Source: Parahaliea mediterranea
Lineage (GTDB): Bacteria > Pseudomonadota > Gammaproteobacteria > Pseudomonadales > Halieaceae
Assembly (NCBI RefSeq): GCF_003402235.1
Contig: NZ_QEWO01000005.1
Coordinates: forward strand, 124,001 to 188,000
Length of the DNA stretch: 64,000 bases
Direction: 5' to 3'
Shown: piece by piece, positions 9,046 through 17,969 of the stretch
How the letters are laid out: each line of letters starts with the position of its first letter
Position numbering within the stretch: position 1 is the first letter of the stretch
The notes under the pieces: model-generated
Seen by the model: the letters and a program-made list of their open reading frames with translations, nothing else
Told to the model about the DNA's origin: nothing
Databases searched by the model: none
Position numbers and translations under genes: made by a program

Positions 9046-10118
9046 GTGGTCTGTACCTGAGCCGGGGCCTGTTTCCCCACGATTTTTTGCGGCCCACGGT
9101 GCAGTTTCTGCTGCGCGAGCAGCTGCCGAGCGGCGAAATTCCCTGGTTCAGCGGCGGCTATGCCGACCCCTGGGACCATGTGGAAGCGGCCATGGGGCTG
9201 TCTATCGCCGGCGAGCTGGCGGCGGCCGAGCGGGCCTACCACTGGCTGCGCAGCCAGCAACTGGACGATGGCAGCTGGTGGGCCGCCTATCGCGACGGGA
9301 CACCGGATAACACCGAACGGCGCGAGACCAACTTTGTGGCCTACGTTGCTACCGGCGTGTGGCACCACTACCTGATCAGTGGCAATGACACCTTCCTGGC
9401 CGGCATGTGGCCCTGCGTGGAACGGGCCATCGGGTTTGTGCTCGCCCTGCAGTCCGAGCACGGCGAAATCGACTGGGCGGTGGACAGCGACGGCAAGGCC
9501 AAGGGCGATGCCCTGGTCACCGGTTGCAGTTCCATCTACAAGAGCCTGGAGTGCGCCCATAACATTGCGGTCACCCTCAACCGGCACCGGCCCGAGTGGC
9601 TCTCAGCACGGGACGCCCTGGGCAGCGCCCTGCGGCACAAGCCCGAGCGCTTCGACCGCACCTGGGAGAGCAAGGCCCGCTATTCCATGGACTGGTTCTA
9701 CCCGGTCCTGACCGGGGCCCTGCGCGGCAGCGAGGCCCGCGCCCGGCTCGCCGCGCGCTGGGACGAATTTGTGGAGCCCGGGCTCGGCTGCCGCTGTGTC
9801 AGCGAGGAGCCCTGGGTCACCGTGGCCGAGAGCTGTGAACTGGTGATGGCCCTGCTGGCGGCGGGGGATCACGCCCGGGCGGTGGAGGTGTACAGCTGGC
9901 TGCACCAGTGGCGGGAGCAGGACGGCGCCTACTGGACCGGCTACCAGATGGTGGAGGATCTGCTGTGGCCGGAGGAGCAGCCCACCTGGACCGCCGGCGC
10001 CATCCTGCTGGCGGCCGATGCGCTCACCGGGCATACCGCCGCGTCGCGTCTGTTTACCGACGTTGAGTTGCTGCCAGCCCCGGCCGAGGTGGCCGTTCGC
10101 CGCCGCAAGGTGGACTGA
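9042..10118 (+). CDS. Alpha/alpha-toroid (prenyltransferase-like) protein
   Basis: The GTG at 9042 overlaps the methyltransferase stop (GTGA) and gives 358 residues starting VSGLYLSRGLFPHDFLRP. The sequence has repeated helical hairpins with aromatic/acidic motifs such as GGYADPWDHVEAAMGLSIAG, LRSQQLDDGSWW, WYPVL and WLHQWREQDGAYWTGYQ. These recall terpenoid-cyclase/prenyltransferase toroids or six-hairpin glycosidases. Databases often name such proteins 'prenyltransferase', but no catalytic DXDD is evident, so the enzymatic role is open. The conserved neighbours suggest modification of a sugar-containing surface molecule. Confidence 0.7.
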   Translation: MSGLYLSRGLFPHDFLRPTVQFLLREQLPSGEIPWFSGGYADPWDHVEAAMGLSIAGELAAAERAYHWLRSQQLDDGSWWAAYRDGTPDNTERRETNFVAYVATGVWHHYLISGNDTFLAGMWPCVERAIGFVLALQSEHGEIDWAVDSDGKAKGDALVTGCSSIYKSLECAHNIAVTLNRHRPEWLSARDALGSALRHKPERFDRTWESKARYSMDWFYPVLTGALRGSEARARLAARWDEFVEPGLGCRCVSEEPWVTVAESCELVMALLAAGDHARAVEVYSWLHQWREQDGAYWTGYQMVEDLLWPEEQPTWTAGAILLAADALTGHTAASRLFTDVELLPAPAEVAVRRRKVD

Positions 10119-10133
10119 GGGCTCGCCCCGACC

Positions 10134-10748
10134 TTACAGCCGGCGCAGTATCCCCAGGGTATTGACCCGCTCCACCGCCTCGAACAGCCCCGATGCCAGC
10201 GCCAGGCGATAGATCGCCCAGGGCGCCTGGCCACCCTCGAAGGGGTCCGGGAACAGGTCGTGAATCGCCAGAATGCCACCCTGCAGCAGGTGGGCGCTCC
10301 AGCAGCGGTAATCCAGCAGCGCCGCATCCAGGCTGTGGCCGCCGTCGATAAATACCATGCCAAGCGAAATGCGCCAGTGCCGCGCGACCACCTCCGAGCT
10401 GCTGACCAGCGGCACTACCGTATCGTCCAGCCCCGCAGCGCGGATATTGCGGCGAAACTCACCGAAGGTATCCACCAGCCCCTCGCCGCGGTCAAAAACC
10501 TCCGGGTCGTGAAACATCTCCCCGGCCTGGTGTTCCTCGGAGCCGCGGTGGTGATCCAGGGCGAAAACGGTGCCCCCCTCGCGGCAGGCCAGCCCCAGGT
10601 AAATGGTGGATTTACCGCAGTAGCTGCCCACCTCCAGCACTGGCCCCAAGTCCCGCGCGGCCCGCGCGTGGCGATACAGCGCGGCGGCCTCATCCTCGGC
10701 CAGAAAACCCTTTATCTGCTCGATATTGGCGGGAAGGTCGGGGATCAT
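10134..10748 (-). CDS. Class I SAM-dependent methyltransferase (Methyltransf_24 type)
   Basis: A 204-residue methyltransferase with [16 protein letters not shown] (motif I), [14 protein letters not shown], and [17 protein letters not shown], typical of the CmcI/Methyltransf_24-like group. The ATG at 10748 is preferred over one seven codons upstream because the family sequence begins at [11 protein letters not shown]. It converges on the toroid gene with a 15-base gap and faces away from hldE. Confidence 0.85.
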   Translation of the reverse strand: MIPDLPANIEQIKGFLAEDEAAALYRHARAARDLGPVLEVGSYCGKSTIYLGLACREGGTVFALDHHRGSEEHQAGEMFHDPEVFDRGEGLVDTFGEFRRNIRAAGLDDTVVPLVSSSEVVARHWRISLGMVFIDGGHSLDAALLDYRCWSAHLLQGGILAIHDLFPDPFEGGQAPWAIYRLALASGLFEAVERVNTLGILRRL

Positions 10749-10842
10749 GGCAGGTCTCGCAGCGGGCAAAGTCCGCCACGTTAGCGCCTTTGCCCGGGGC
10801 CGGCAAGCGGCCTGGGCGTCCGCCTGGGCACCGCTCGCCCCG

Positions 10843-10851
10843 TGCTATCAT
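10843..10851 (+). promoter_or_regulatory. Extended -10 promoter of hldE
   Basis: TGCTATCAT is a TGn extended -10 ending about 52 bases before the hldE ATG. No good -35 is visible, which extended -10 promoters tolerate. Confidence 0.45.
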
Positions 10852-10902
10852 GCCCCGCAAACACAGCGCGCCCGATGCGCTCGCCAAGCAAGGATCATCA
10901 CC

Positions 10903-12348
10903 ATGAAACTGACCATGCCCCGCTTCGACCAGGCTCGCGTACTGGTGCTGGGGGACATCATGCTCGATCGCTACTGGGCCGGCCCCACCTCGCGCATTTC
11001 GCCGGAGGCCCCGGTGCCGGTGGTGCGGGTGGAGCAGATCACCGACCGCCCCGGCGGCGCCGGCAACGTGGCCCTGAACATTGCCGCCCTTGGCACCGGG
11101 GCCACCCTCGGCGGCTATACCGGCTGCGACGAAATGGCCGATGCCCTGCAGGCCATGCTGGAGGGCGCCGGAGTCAAGTGTGACTTCGAGCGCCTGGCGG
11201 ACATGCCCACCATTACCAAGCTGCGGGTGATCAGCCGCCAGCAGCAGTTGATTCGCCTGGACTTTGAAGAGAGTGAATTCTGCGCCCCGGGCCACAGCCT
11301 GGAGCAGCACTGGGCCGGCCTGCTGCAGGGCTGCGGCGCCCTGGTGCTGTCGGACTACGCCAAGGGCGCGCTGGTGGATCCGCAGCCCCTGATCCGTGCC
11401 GCCAGGGCGGCGGGCGTGCCGGTACTGGTGGACCCCAAGGGTACCGATTTCAGCCGCTATCGCGGCGCTACCCTGCTCACCCCCAACCTGCACGAATTTG
11501 AGGCGGTCGCCGGGCGCTGCCGCAGCGAGCAGGACCTGGTGGCGGCGGGCAAGCACCTGATGTTCGAGCTGGATTTGCAGGCCCTGCTGATCACCCGCGG
11601 CGAACACGGCATGACCCTGCTGCGCCCCGACACCGAGGAATTGCACCTGCCGGCCCGGGCCCGTGAGGTATTCGATGTAACCGGTGCCGGCGATACGGTG
11701 ATTGCCGTGCTGGCGGCCTCGCTAGCCGGCGGCGCCGCCATGCCGGACGCGGTGGCCCTGGCCAACATTGCCGCCAGCATTGTGGTGGGCAAGCTCGGCA
11801 CCGCGGCGGTGAGCGCCCCGGAACTGCGCCGTGCGGTGCAGGCGGAAACCGGTGCCGAGCGCGGCGCTCTCAGCCTGGACCAGCTGGCGATTGCGGTATC
11901 CGATGCCCGCGCCCAGGGCGAGAAGGTGGTGTTCACTAATGGCTGCTTCGACATCATCCATGCCGGCCACGTGAGTTACCTGGAGCAGGCGCGCAAGCTG
12001 GGCGACCGCCTGGTGGTGGGGGTCAACAGCGACGCCTCGGTGCGCCGCCTCAAGGGCAGCGGACGCCCCATCAACCCCCAGGACCGGCGCATGGCGGTGC
12101 TGGCCGGGTTGGAGGCGGTGGACTGGGTGGTCTGCTTTGACGATGACACGCCGGTGTCACTGCTGCAGGCCCTCAAGCCGGATGTGCTGGTCAAGGGCGG
12201 CGACTACGACAAGGCCGGTGTGGTCGGCTGGGAAATTGTCGAAGGCTATGGCGGCGAGGTGCAGGTGCTGGGCTTTGTGGACAACGTATCCACCACCGCG
12301 ATTGTCGAGCGCATCCAGCAGAACCAGGGTCAGGGCGAGGCCGGCTAG
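10903..12348 (+). CDS. hldE: Bifunctional heptose kinase/adenylyltransferase HldE
   Basis: Supplies ADP-heptose for the LPS inner core: phosphorylates D-glycero-beta-D-manno-heptose 7-phosphate, then adenylylates the 1-phosphate. The N-terminal PfkB kinase shows [32 protein letters not shown] and [10 protein letters not shown]. The C-terminal nucleotidyltransferase begins [17 protein letters not shown]. The ATG at 10903 after AAGGA gives 481 residues (E. coli 477). In-frame codons back to 10726 lie in the divergent methyltransferase promoter region. Confidence 0.96.
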   Translation: MKLTMPRFDQARVLVLGDIMLDRYWAGPTSRISPEAPVPVVRVEQITDRPGGAGNVALNIAALGTGATLGGYTGCDEMADALQAMLEGAGVKCDFERLADMPTITKLRVISRQQQLIRLDFEESEFCAPGHSLEQHWAGLLQGCGALVLSDYAKGALVDPQPLIRAARAAGVPVLVDPKGTDFSRYRGATLLTPNLHEFEAVAGRCRSEQDLVAAGKHLMFELDLQALLITRGEHGMTLLRPDTEELHLPARAREVFDVTGAGDTVIAVLAASLAGGAAMPDAVALANIAASIVVGKLGTAAVSAPELRRAVQAETGAERGALSLDQLAIAVSDARAQGEKVVFTNGCFDIIHAGHVSYLEQARKLGDRLVVGVNSDASVRRLKGSGRPINPQDRRMAVLAGLEAVDWVVCFDDDTPVSLLQALKPDVLVKGGDYDKAGVVGWEIVEGYGGEVQVLGFVDNVSTTAIVERIQQNQGQGEAG

Positions 12349-12375
12349 ATCGGCTGGCGCTCCGGCTGCCGGTTG

Positions 12376-13170
12376 CTACAGGCTGTGCGTGACAGCGGCG
12401 CGCGCCGCGGCCACATTGGCCGCCAGATGGGCCGGAGTGATGGTGCCGACAATGGCCGCGCTGCTGCCCGGGTGGCTGAAGATCAACTCCATGCTGGCGC
12501 GCACCGGGTCCTCCACTTTGTCGCTCAGGTGGCCACTGGCAAGGGCCTTTTTGATCAGCGCACCCTTGCCCAGACGGGCACACTCGGCCAGCACCGCCGC
12601 TTCCTCCCGGTAGCCCAGGTTGTAGGTGAGCATCACGCAATCGCTCTGGCGCGCGGCGGCCATGCCGCCGGCCACGGTCTTGGTGGATAGGCCAAAGGCG
12701 CGGATCAGCCCCTGCTGCTTCAATTCCGCCAGCGCCTGCAGGGTGCCGTAATCCTCGATAATGGCCAGGTCGTTGCCGTCGGAATGCACCAGCACCAGGT
12801 CGATCACCTCGCAGCGCAGGCGTGTCAGGCTGCGCTGCACCGAGAAGCGCACATGCTCCGGGCTGAAGTCAAAATGTGACTGGCCGTTGTCAAACTCCTC
12901 CCCCACCTTGGAGCAGATCAGCCAGTCCTTGCGCTGGCCCTGCAACAGCGGCCCCAGGCGCTCTTCGCTGCGCCCGTAGGCCGGCGCGGTGTCGATCAGG
13001 TTGATGCCGAGGTCGCGGGCCTGGTCGAGCAGGGCGCGGGCGGCACGGTCATCGGGAATCACAAAGCCCTCGGGGTATTTCACGCCCTGGTCGCGGCCGA
13101 GCTTCACGGTGCCAAGGCCCAGCGCGCTCACCGTAAGGCCGGTGCTGCCCAGCGGGCGCAACCAACTCAC
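12376..13170 (-). CDS. Aldo/keto reductase
   Basis: A 264-residue NADPH-dependent (beta/alpha)8 oxidoreductase. Visible catalytic residues are Asp and Tyr in LIDTAPAYGRSEERLG, Lys in ICSKVGEEF, and His in DLVLVHSDG. The GTG start at 13170 overlaps the stop of the FAD oxidase (GTGA), so the two form a coupled pair. A similar pair sits between hldE and waaA in Pseudomonas, as I recall. The substrate is unknown. Confidence 0.88.
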   Translation of the reverse strand: MSWLRPLGSTGLTVSALGLGTVKLGRDQGVKYPEGFVIPDDRAARALLDQARDLGINLIDTAPAYGRSEERLGPLLQGQRKDWLICSKVGEEFDNGQSHFDFSPEHVRFSVQRSLTRLRCEVIDLVLVHSDGNDLAIIEDYGTLQALAELKQQGLIRAFGLSTKTVAGGMAAARQSDCVMLTYNLGYREEAAVLAECARLGKGALIKKALASGHLSDKVEDPVRASMELIFSHPGSSAAIVGTITPAHLAANVAAARAAVTHSL

Positions 13171-14363
13171 CGGAATGCCTCGTCCCAGCAGGGGGTGGCA
13201 ATGGGGGGGCGGCCAAGGGCAGCCAGCTGCGACAGGTCGGTGGCGGGCCCGCGGGCCACGCCCTGCGCCTGCAGGTGGGCCTCTACCGCCGCCGCCAGGT
13301 CCGGGCTGAGGGTGAGTTTGGTGGGCCAGCCCACCAGCGCGTTGTGCACGCCCTCCACCGGCCCCAGGTAGGCGGCGTCGGGTTTGAGCAGCTTGGACTG
13401 GCGCGGCTCGGCGCGGTCCAGGCGGATGGTGGCCCACTCGCTCTGCCCCAGGTCGAGCCAGGGCATCAGTTCGCGCAATTCATTCTGGGCCTTGTCGATC
13501 AGCTCACTGGGCTCGGCGTCGGTATTCTCGGTGGCCAGGTCGCCACCGAGGTACCACACCGGTTCATCGCCGGCGGTGCGGTGGCTGGAAATGGTCAGGC
13601 GCGGCGACGGGTTGCTGCCGCTGCAGTGGGCGTAGAAGGGCGCGCGGTACTGGTGCTTCACCAGCACCTGCTGCAGCGGCCGGCGCTGCATGGCCGGGGC
13701 GCTGGCGCCCAGGCGGCGCATGAGTTCTTCATTGCCGGCGCCGGCGCTCAGCAGCACCTGGCGCGGCTGCAAGGTGCAGTGCGGCCAGCGCAGCTCGGCC
13801 TTGCCTTCTTCGCAGGCCAGCTGGCAGGTATCCCAGTCGATGCGAAAGATACTGTCGCGATAGCGTTCGGACAGGGTGTGCAACAGCGACGGTACATCCA
13901 ACACCAGGTCCACCAGCCGGTACACCTGGCCCTGGAAGGCGCTGGATTGCAGCGGCGCCGGGTAGTCGCGGCGGGCGAGCTTTTCCACCCGCCCGCGCAG
14001 CAACTTGCTGGCAAAAAACGAGCTGACTCGCGAGCCCAGGCCGCCGCTGGACCAGAGGTAAAAGTCCTCGCTGAGCACGCGGCAGCCGCGCAGGTCCACC
14101 GGGCCGTCGCCGCGCAGGCAACTGCGCCACAGGTCCGGCATGCGGGCGATGGCCTCGGAGCCGGCATTCAGGGCGCCCCCCAGGGCGTACTTGATGCCGC
14201 CGTGGATCATGCCCTGGGAGGCGATGGTCTGCCTGGACCCCAGCGCTTGCTGCTCGAACAAAACAGCGTTGTAGCCGCGCTGGCGCAAGTGATTGAGGGT
14301 CCACAGCCCGGCGATACCGCCGCCGATAATGGCTACGTCGACCTGCAGCGTTGTGGCGCTCAT
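13167..14363 (-). CDS. FAD-dependent oxidoreductase (DAO family)
   Basis: A 398-residue flavoprotein with an N-terminal Rossmann dinucleotide site (VAIIGGGIAGLWTLNHL) and the glycerol-3-phosphate-dehydrogenase-like segment TIASQGMIHGGIKYALGG. It belongs to the D-amino acid oxidase/GlpD-like superfamily; the exact substrate cannot be named. It is divergent from waaA and co-oriented and overlapping with the aldo/keto reductase. A TATACT -10 lies 27 bases upstream of the ATG. Confidence 0.88.
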   Translation of the reverse strand: MSATTLQVDVAIIGGGIAGLWTLNHLRQRGYNAVLFEQQALGSRQTIASQGMIHGGIKYALGGALNAGSEAIARMPDLWRSCLRGDGPVDLRGCRVLSEDFYLWSSGGLGSRVSSFFASKLLRGRVEKLARRDYPAPLQSSAFQGQVYRLVDLVLDVPSLLHTLSERYRDSIFRIDWDTCQLACEEGKAELRWPHCTLQPRQVLLSAGAGNEELMRRLGASAPAMQRRPLQQVLVKHQYRAPFYAHCSGSNPSPRLTISSHRTAGDEPVWYLGGDLATENTDAEPSELIDKAQNELRELMPWLDLGQSEWATIRLDRAEPRQSKLLKPDAAYLGPVEGVHNALVGWPTKLTLSPDLAAAVEAHLQAQGVARGPATDLSQLAALGRPPIATPCWDEAFR

Positions 14364-14389
14364 AAAACCTTCCGCGTGAGTGAGGCGCC

Positions 14390-14395
14390 AGTATA
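14390..14395 (-). promoter_or_regulatory. -10 box (TATACT) of the FAD oxidase-aldo/keto reductase operon
   Basis: TATACT on the minus strand, 27 bases before the ATG at 14363. The -35 position falls in the adjacent tandem repeat and is poor. Confidence 0.4.
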
Positions 14396-14408
14396 CCTGT
14401 TGTGCGCC

Positions 14409-14471
14409 GGGCTGTGCTGAGGGCGGGCTGTTGTGAGGGGTGGGCTGCTGTGAGAGGGCGGGCTGCGCCGG
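14409..14471 (+). repeat. Degenerate 16-18 bp tandem repeat between divergent genes
   Basis: Successive units begin GGGCTG and continue TG(C/T)TG-GAGGG-like: GGGCTGTGCTGAGGGC (14409-14424), GGGCTGTTGTGAGGGGT (14425-14441), GGGCTGCTGTGAGAGGGC (14442-14459), then a partial GGGCTGCGCCGG. About 3.5 copies occupy the intergenic space shared by waaA and the FAD oxidase. Confidence 0.75.
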
Positions 14472-14545
14472 CGCGGCGTGCCCCGTTGTGGCGGGTGTGA
14501 CCGGCGGCAGGTATCCTGCCCGTGGCCAAGACCCCCGGAGCCTTC

Positions 14546-15820
14546 ATGCGCCTGCTCTACAGTTTGCTGTTTTACTGCCTGATGCCCTTTGTGCTGCTGC
14601 GCATGTTGTGGCGCTCGCGCCTGGCGAGCGCCTACCGGCGGCGCTGGGGCGAGCGGCTGGGCTTTTTCCGCGCGCCGGCGGATGGCCGGCCGGTGATCTG
14701 GGTACACGCGGTGTCGGTGGGCGAAACCCTGGCCGCCGCGCCGGTGATCGAGGCATTGCTGCAGCGCTACCCGGGCTACCGCGTAGTGGTAACCACCACC
14801 ACCCCGACCGGGTCCGAGCGGGTGCAGGCCCTGTTCGGTGAGCGCGTGTTTCACGTTTACGCCCCCTGGGACCTGCCCGGCGCTGTGGGGCGCTTTGTGC
14901 GCCGCCTGCAACCGCGGCTGCTGCTGATCATGGAGACCGAGCTGTGGCCCAACATGCTGCATTACGCTGCGGCCAGTGGCTGTCGTGTGGTGTTGGCCAA
15001 CGCCCGGCTGTCGGCGCGCTCGGCGCGGGGTTACGCCCGCCTGGGCGGTCTGACCCGGCAGATGCTGGGCCACCTGGACGGCGTGGCCTGCCAGGCGCGG
15101 GAGGACGGCGAGCGCTTTGTTGAGCTTGGCCTGGCGCAACAGCGCCTGCACCTGACCGGCAGCATCAAGTTCGACCTGGCACTGGATGCTGAACTGCGCC
15201 AGCAGGCCAGCGCCCTTTGTGAGGTGCTGGGCAGCGCGCAGCGCCCGGTGCTGGTGGCGGCCAGCACCCACCCGGGGGAGGACGAACAGATTCTCGATGC
15301 CTTCGCGGCGGTGCGCGCGCACTACCCGGAGGCCTTGCTGGTGCTGGTGCCGCGCCACCCGGAGCGCTTCGACAGCGTGGCCGGGCTGTGCCGCGGGCGC
15401 GGCTGGCAGGTGCTGCGGCGCTCCGCCGCCCAGGCGCCGGCCGCGGGCGATGACATCCTGCTGGGTGACACCATGGGCGAGCTACTGCTGCTGCTGAGCG
15501 CCGCGCGGGTGGCAATCATCGGCGGCAGCCTGGTGGAGCACGGCGGCCACAACGTGCTGGAGGCCGCCGCCTGGGGCGTGCCGGTGGTCACCGGGCCGTG
15601 GATGTTCAACTTTGAAGAGATCAGCCGCCTGCTGGTGGCGGCGGGGGCCATGATCCGCCTTGAGCAGCCAGCGCAGCTGCCTGCTGTGCTGCTGCAGCTG
15701 CTGGCCGATGACGCCCGCCGCCAGCGCATGGGCGCGGCGGGGCTTGAGGTGGTGGCAAACAATGGCGGCGCCCGGGAGCGCCTGCTGCAGCTGGTGGCGC
15801 AGCAGTTGCCGCCGCCCTGA
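14546..15820 (+). CDS. waaA: 3-deoxy-D-manno-octulosonic acid transferase (Kdo transferase)
   Basis: Adds Kdo to lipid IVA in LPS core assembly at the inner membrane. The protein has an N-terminal membrane anchor (LLYSLLFYCLMPFVLL), the GT30 signature region WVHAVSVGETLAAAPVI, the METELWPNML motif and the C-terminal GGSLVEHGGHNVLEAAAWG donor-binding motif. The ATG at 14546 with CGGAG upstream gives 424 residues (E. coli 425). A GTG eight codons earlier is less likely. Confidence 0.96.
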   Translation: MRLLYSLLFYCLMPFVLLRMLWRSRLASAYRRRWGERLGFFRAPADGRPVIWVHAVSVGETLAAAPVIEALLQRYPGYRVVVTTTTPTGSERVQALFGERVFHVYAPWDLPGAVGRFVRRLQPRLLLIMETELWPNMLHYAAASGCRVVLANARLSARSARGYARLGGLTRQMLGHLDGVACQAREDGERFVELGLAQQRLHLTGSIKFDLALDAELRQQASALCEVLGSAQRPVLVAASTHPGEDEQILDAFAAVRAHYPEALLVLVPRHPERFDSVAGLCRGRGWQVLRRSAAQAPAAGDDILLGDTMGELLLLLSAARVAIIGGSLVEHGGHNVLEAAAWGVPVVTGPWMFNFEEISRLLVAAGAMIRLEQPAQLPAVLLQLLADDARRQRMGAAGLEVVANNGGARERLLQLVAQQLPPP

Positions 15821-15838
15821 GGCAGCGGCGGCGGGGGA

Positions 15839-17254
15839 TCAGGGGGTGCTGCTGGCGGTGGGTGCCGGCGGTTCTTCCAGCGCCTCGTCGAGGCGGTAGA
15901 CATCTTCCGGGCTCAGTAGGCCGGCCTGTTCCTTCAGGCGCAGAATGTCGATGATGTAATCGTAGCGGCTGTTGGCGTAGTCGCGCTCGGCGGCGAACAG
16001 GGTGTTCTGGGCGTTCAGCACGTCCACCACGTTACGGGTGCCCACTTCATAACCCGCCTGGGTGGCATCCAGGGCGCTCTTGGAAGAGACAATACTCTGC
16101 TTGCGGGCGGCCACGCGGGACACGTCGCTCATCACCGTCATGTGCAGCGAGCGGGTATTGGTCACCGTGTTGCGGGCCAGGTTGATGCGGTTCTCGCGGC
16201 TGGCGTTGAACTGCTCGGCGGCCTGGCGACGGTTGGCGCTGATGGCGCCGCCGCTGAACAGCGGTACCTGCAGGCTGATCTGCCACTGGTTCTGCTCGGT
16301 ATCGTTGTCGGGCGAGGTATCAAACTCGGTGGAGGGGCGACGGTTGAGCTCACCCTCGGTGCTGTAGTCGGAGTAGGCGTAGCTGCCCACCACTTTTGGC
16401 GCGTGTTCGTACTTGTTGGCCTTGGCGGTGTTGCGGGCCACTTCCTCGGCGTAGCGGGCGGCCTGCAGTTCAAAGTTGTTCTGCAGCGCAAACTCGACCC
16501 AGGCGGCGCGGTCGGTGGGCTCCGGGTTCTTCACGTCAAAGTCCTCGGACAGCACGCTGAGCGTATCGTGGTGCTGGCCGGTGAGCACAGACAGACGCTC
16601 CAGCGCCACGCGCACATTGTTCTCATCGACAATCCGGTTGACCCGCGACAGGTCGAAGGCGGCCTGGGCCTCGTACACGTCGGTGATCGCAATCAGGCCC
16701 ACCTCAAAGCGCTGCTGGGTCTGTTCCAGCTGGCGTTCAAAGGCGCGCTCGGCGGCCTTGGAGGCGGACAGGTTGTCCTGGGCGCGCAGCACGCCGAGGT
16801 AGGCCTCCACCGTGCGCACAATCAGGTTCTGCTGGTTGGCGGCAAAGGTGGCCTCGGCCTGCTTGGTGAATTCCTTGCCGGACTGGAAGGTGAACCACGC
16901 CGGCAGATCGAAAATGGCCTGGTTGAGCGATACCTGGTAGCCGTCGGTGCTGGTGTCGGTATTGGTGAAGGTGTCGATGCGGCCAAAGCCGCCACTGTCG
17001 ATAATGCCGACGCTCTCCGCCGTGCGGTCCTGGTCGGAATCGGTGTAGTCGTAGCTGCCGGTGATCTGCGGCAGCAGGGCGGCGCGGCCCAGGTTTTCGT
17101 TTTCGAGGTTGGCGCGGTACTGGGCCTGTTCGGCTTTCAACTGCGCGTCGTTTGCCAGGGCGAGTTCGTAGATATCCCGCAGCGATTCAGCACGGGCACT
17201 CTGGATGGCAAGGGACAGTGTCAGCGCCAGCAGCGCAAGTCCGGTAGATTTCAT
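15839..17254 (-). CDS. tolC: TolC-family outer-membrane channel protein
   Basis: Outer-membrane/periplasmic exit duct for efflux and type I secretion. The ATG at 17254 begins a clear signal peptide (MKSTGLALLALTLSLAIQSARA). The mature protein starts ESLRDIYELALANDAQLKAEQ, the TolC N-terminal repeat, and is followed by two OEP repeats rich in long helices, ending with the EQAGLLSPEDVYRLDEAL segment. 471 residues is usual. It may serve the RND pump at 40.4-44.6 kb. It converges on waaA. Confidence 0.93.
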   Translation of the reverse strand: MKSTGLALLALTLSLAIQSARAESLRDIYELALANDAQLKAEQAQYRANLENENLGRAALLPQITGSYDYTDSDQDRTAESVGIIDSGGFGRIDTFTNTDTSTDGYQVSLNQAIFDLPAWFTFQSGKEFTKQAEATFAANQQNLIVRTVEAYLGVLRAQDNLSASKAAERAFERQLEQTQQRFEVGLIAITDVYEAQAAFDLSRVNRIVDENNVRVALERLSVLTGQHHDTLSVLSEDFDVKNPEPTDRAAWVEFALQNNFELQAARYAEEVARNTAKANKYEHAPKVVGSYAYSDYSTEGELNRRPSTEFDTSPDNDTEQNQWQISLQVPLFSGGAISANRRQAAEQFNASRENRINLARNTVTNTRSLHMTVMSDVSRVAARKQSIVSSKSALDATQAGYEVGTRNVVDVLNAQNTLFAAERDYANSRYDYIIDILRLKEQAGLLSPEDVYRLDEALEEPPAPTASSTP

Positions 17255-17500
17255 GGATTTTCCCTGTGTCGAGCGGGTAGCGCGTGGCAGTTTACCAGCG
17301 TGACTCCCGCGGCGCATGTTAATACGCCGCAATAAAAGCCCCTGCAGAGCCGCCGAAAGTGCCATGGTAAGTGCTACACTCAGTTATCGTCCACGCGCCG
17401 GCCGGCCACCTGTCGCGTCACAGCGTGGTTTCGTCGCAGGCGGGTCTCCTGAGGGTGACACCGCCGGCAGTAAAATCATCACCAGCAAGTGGAGACAGCG

Positions 17501-17950
17501 ATGAGCGTACAGCGGGCTCGCAAGCGGGCCTTCAAAATGGATCTTGTCAAACTGCATGCGGTTTGCGAGGCCAATTACGCCCGATTGCTGCGCCTGTTCC
17601 CGGACTACGAGCACAGCAACAGCCGGGAATTCCACGTGGGCCCGGCGCGGGTGGTGCTGGAGGTGCTGGAGCGCAGCCGCTATACCACCTTCTTCCGCGT
17701 GCAGCAGTACCACGCAGACGCGCGCTGGCTCGGCCGCCTGCGGGTGGAGGTGCGGGCCTACCACGATGCCGGCATGCTGGAGGTGGGCGCCTTCCAGTCC
17801 CACCGCCGTATCGCTCCCCGCTACGACTACCCCAATACCCACATGCTGCAGCAGGACGAGAAGATCCAGCAGAACCACTTCCTCGCCGAGTGGCTGGAAC
17901 ACTGCCTCGGCCACGGCCACGCCAATACCGTTCACCCCATCACCGGCTGA
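17501..17950 (+). CDS. yqiB: DUF1249 (YqiB-like) protein
   Basis: A 149-residue soluble protein with the family's CEANYARLLRLFPDY start and the central block RVEVRAYHDAGMLEVGAFQ. It is the E. coli YqiB type (DUF1249), of unknown function, consistently found beside cpdA and parE. The ATG at 17501 has GGAG seven bases upstream; a GTG at 17489 would overlap that site. In E. coli nudF precedes yqiB, but here it is missing. Confidence 0.92.
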   Translation: MSVQRARKRAFKMDLVKLHAVCEANYARLLRLFPDYEHSNSREFHVGPARVVLEVLERSRYTTFFRVQQYHADARWLGRLRVEVRAYHDAGMLEVGAFQSHRRIAPRYDYPNTHMLQQDEKIQQNHFLAEWLEHCLGHGHANTVHPITG

Positions 17951-17969
17951 CCACCACCGCCGCAGCACC

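Noticed and set aside
17381..17500. Riboswitch in the yqiB leader
   Set aside because: The CCTGAGGGTGACACC stretch resembles fragments of known riboswitches, but the conserved cores of TPP, cobalamin, SAM, fluoride or c-di-GMP classes are not present.
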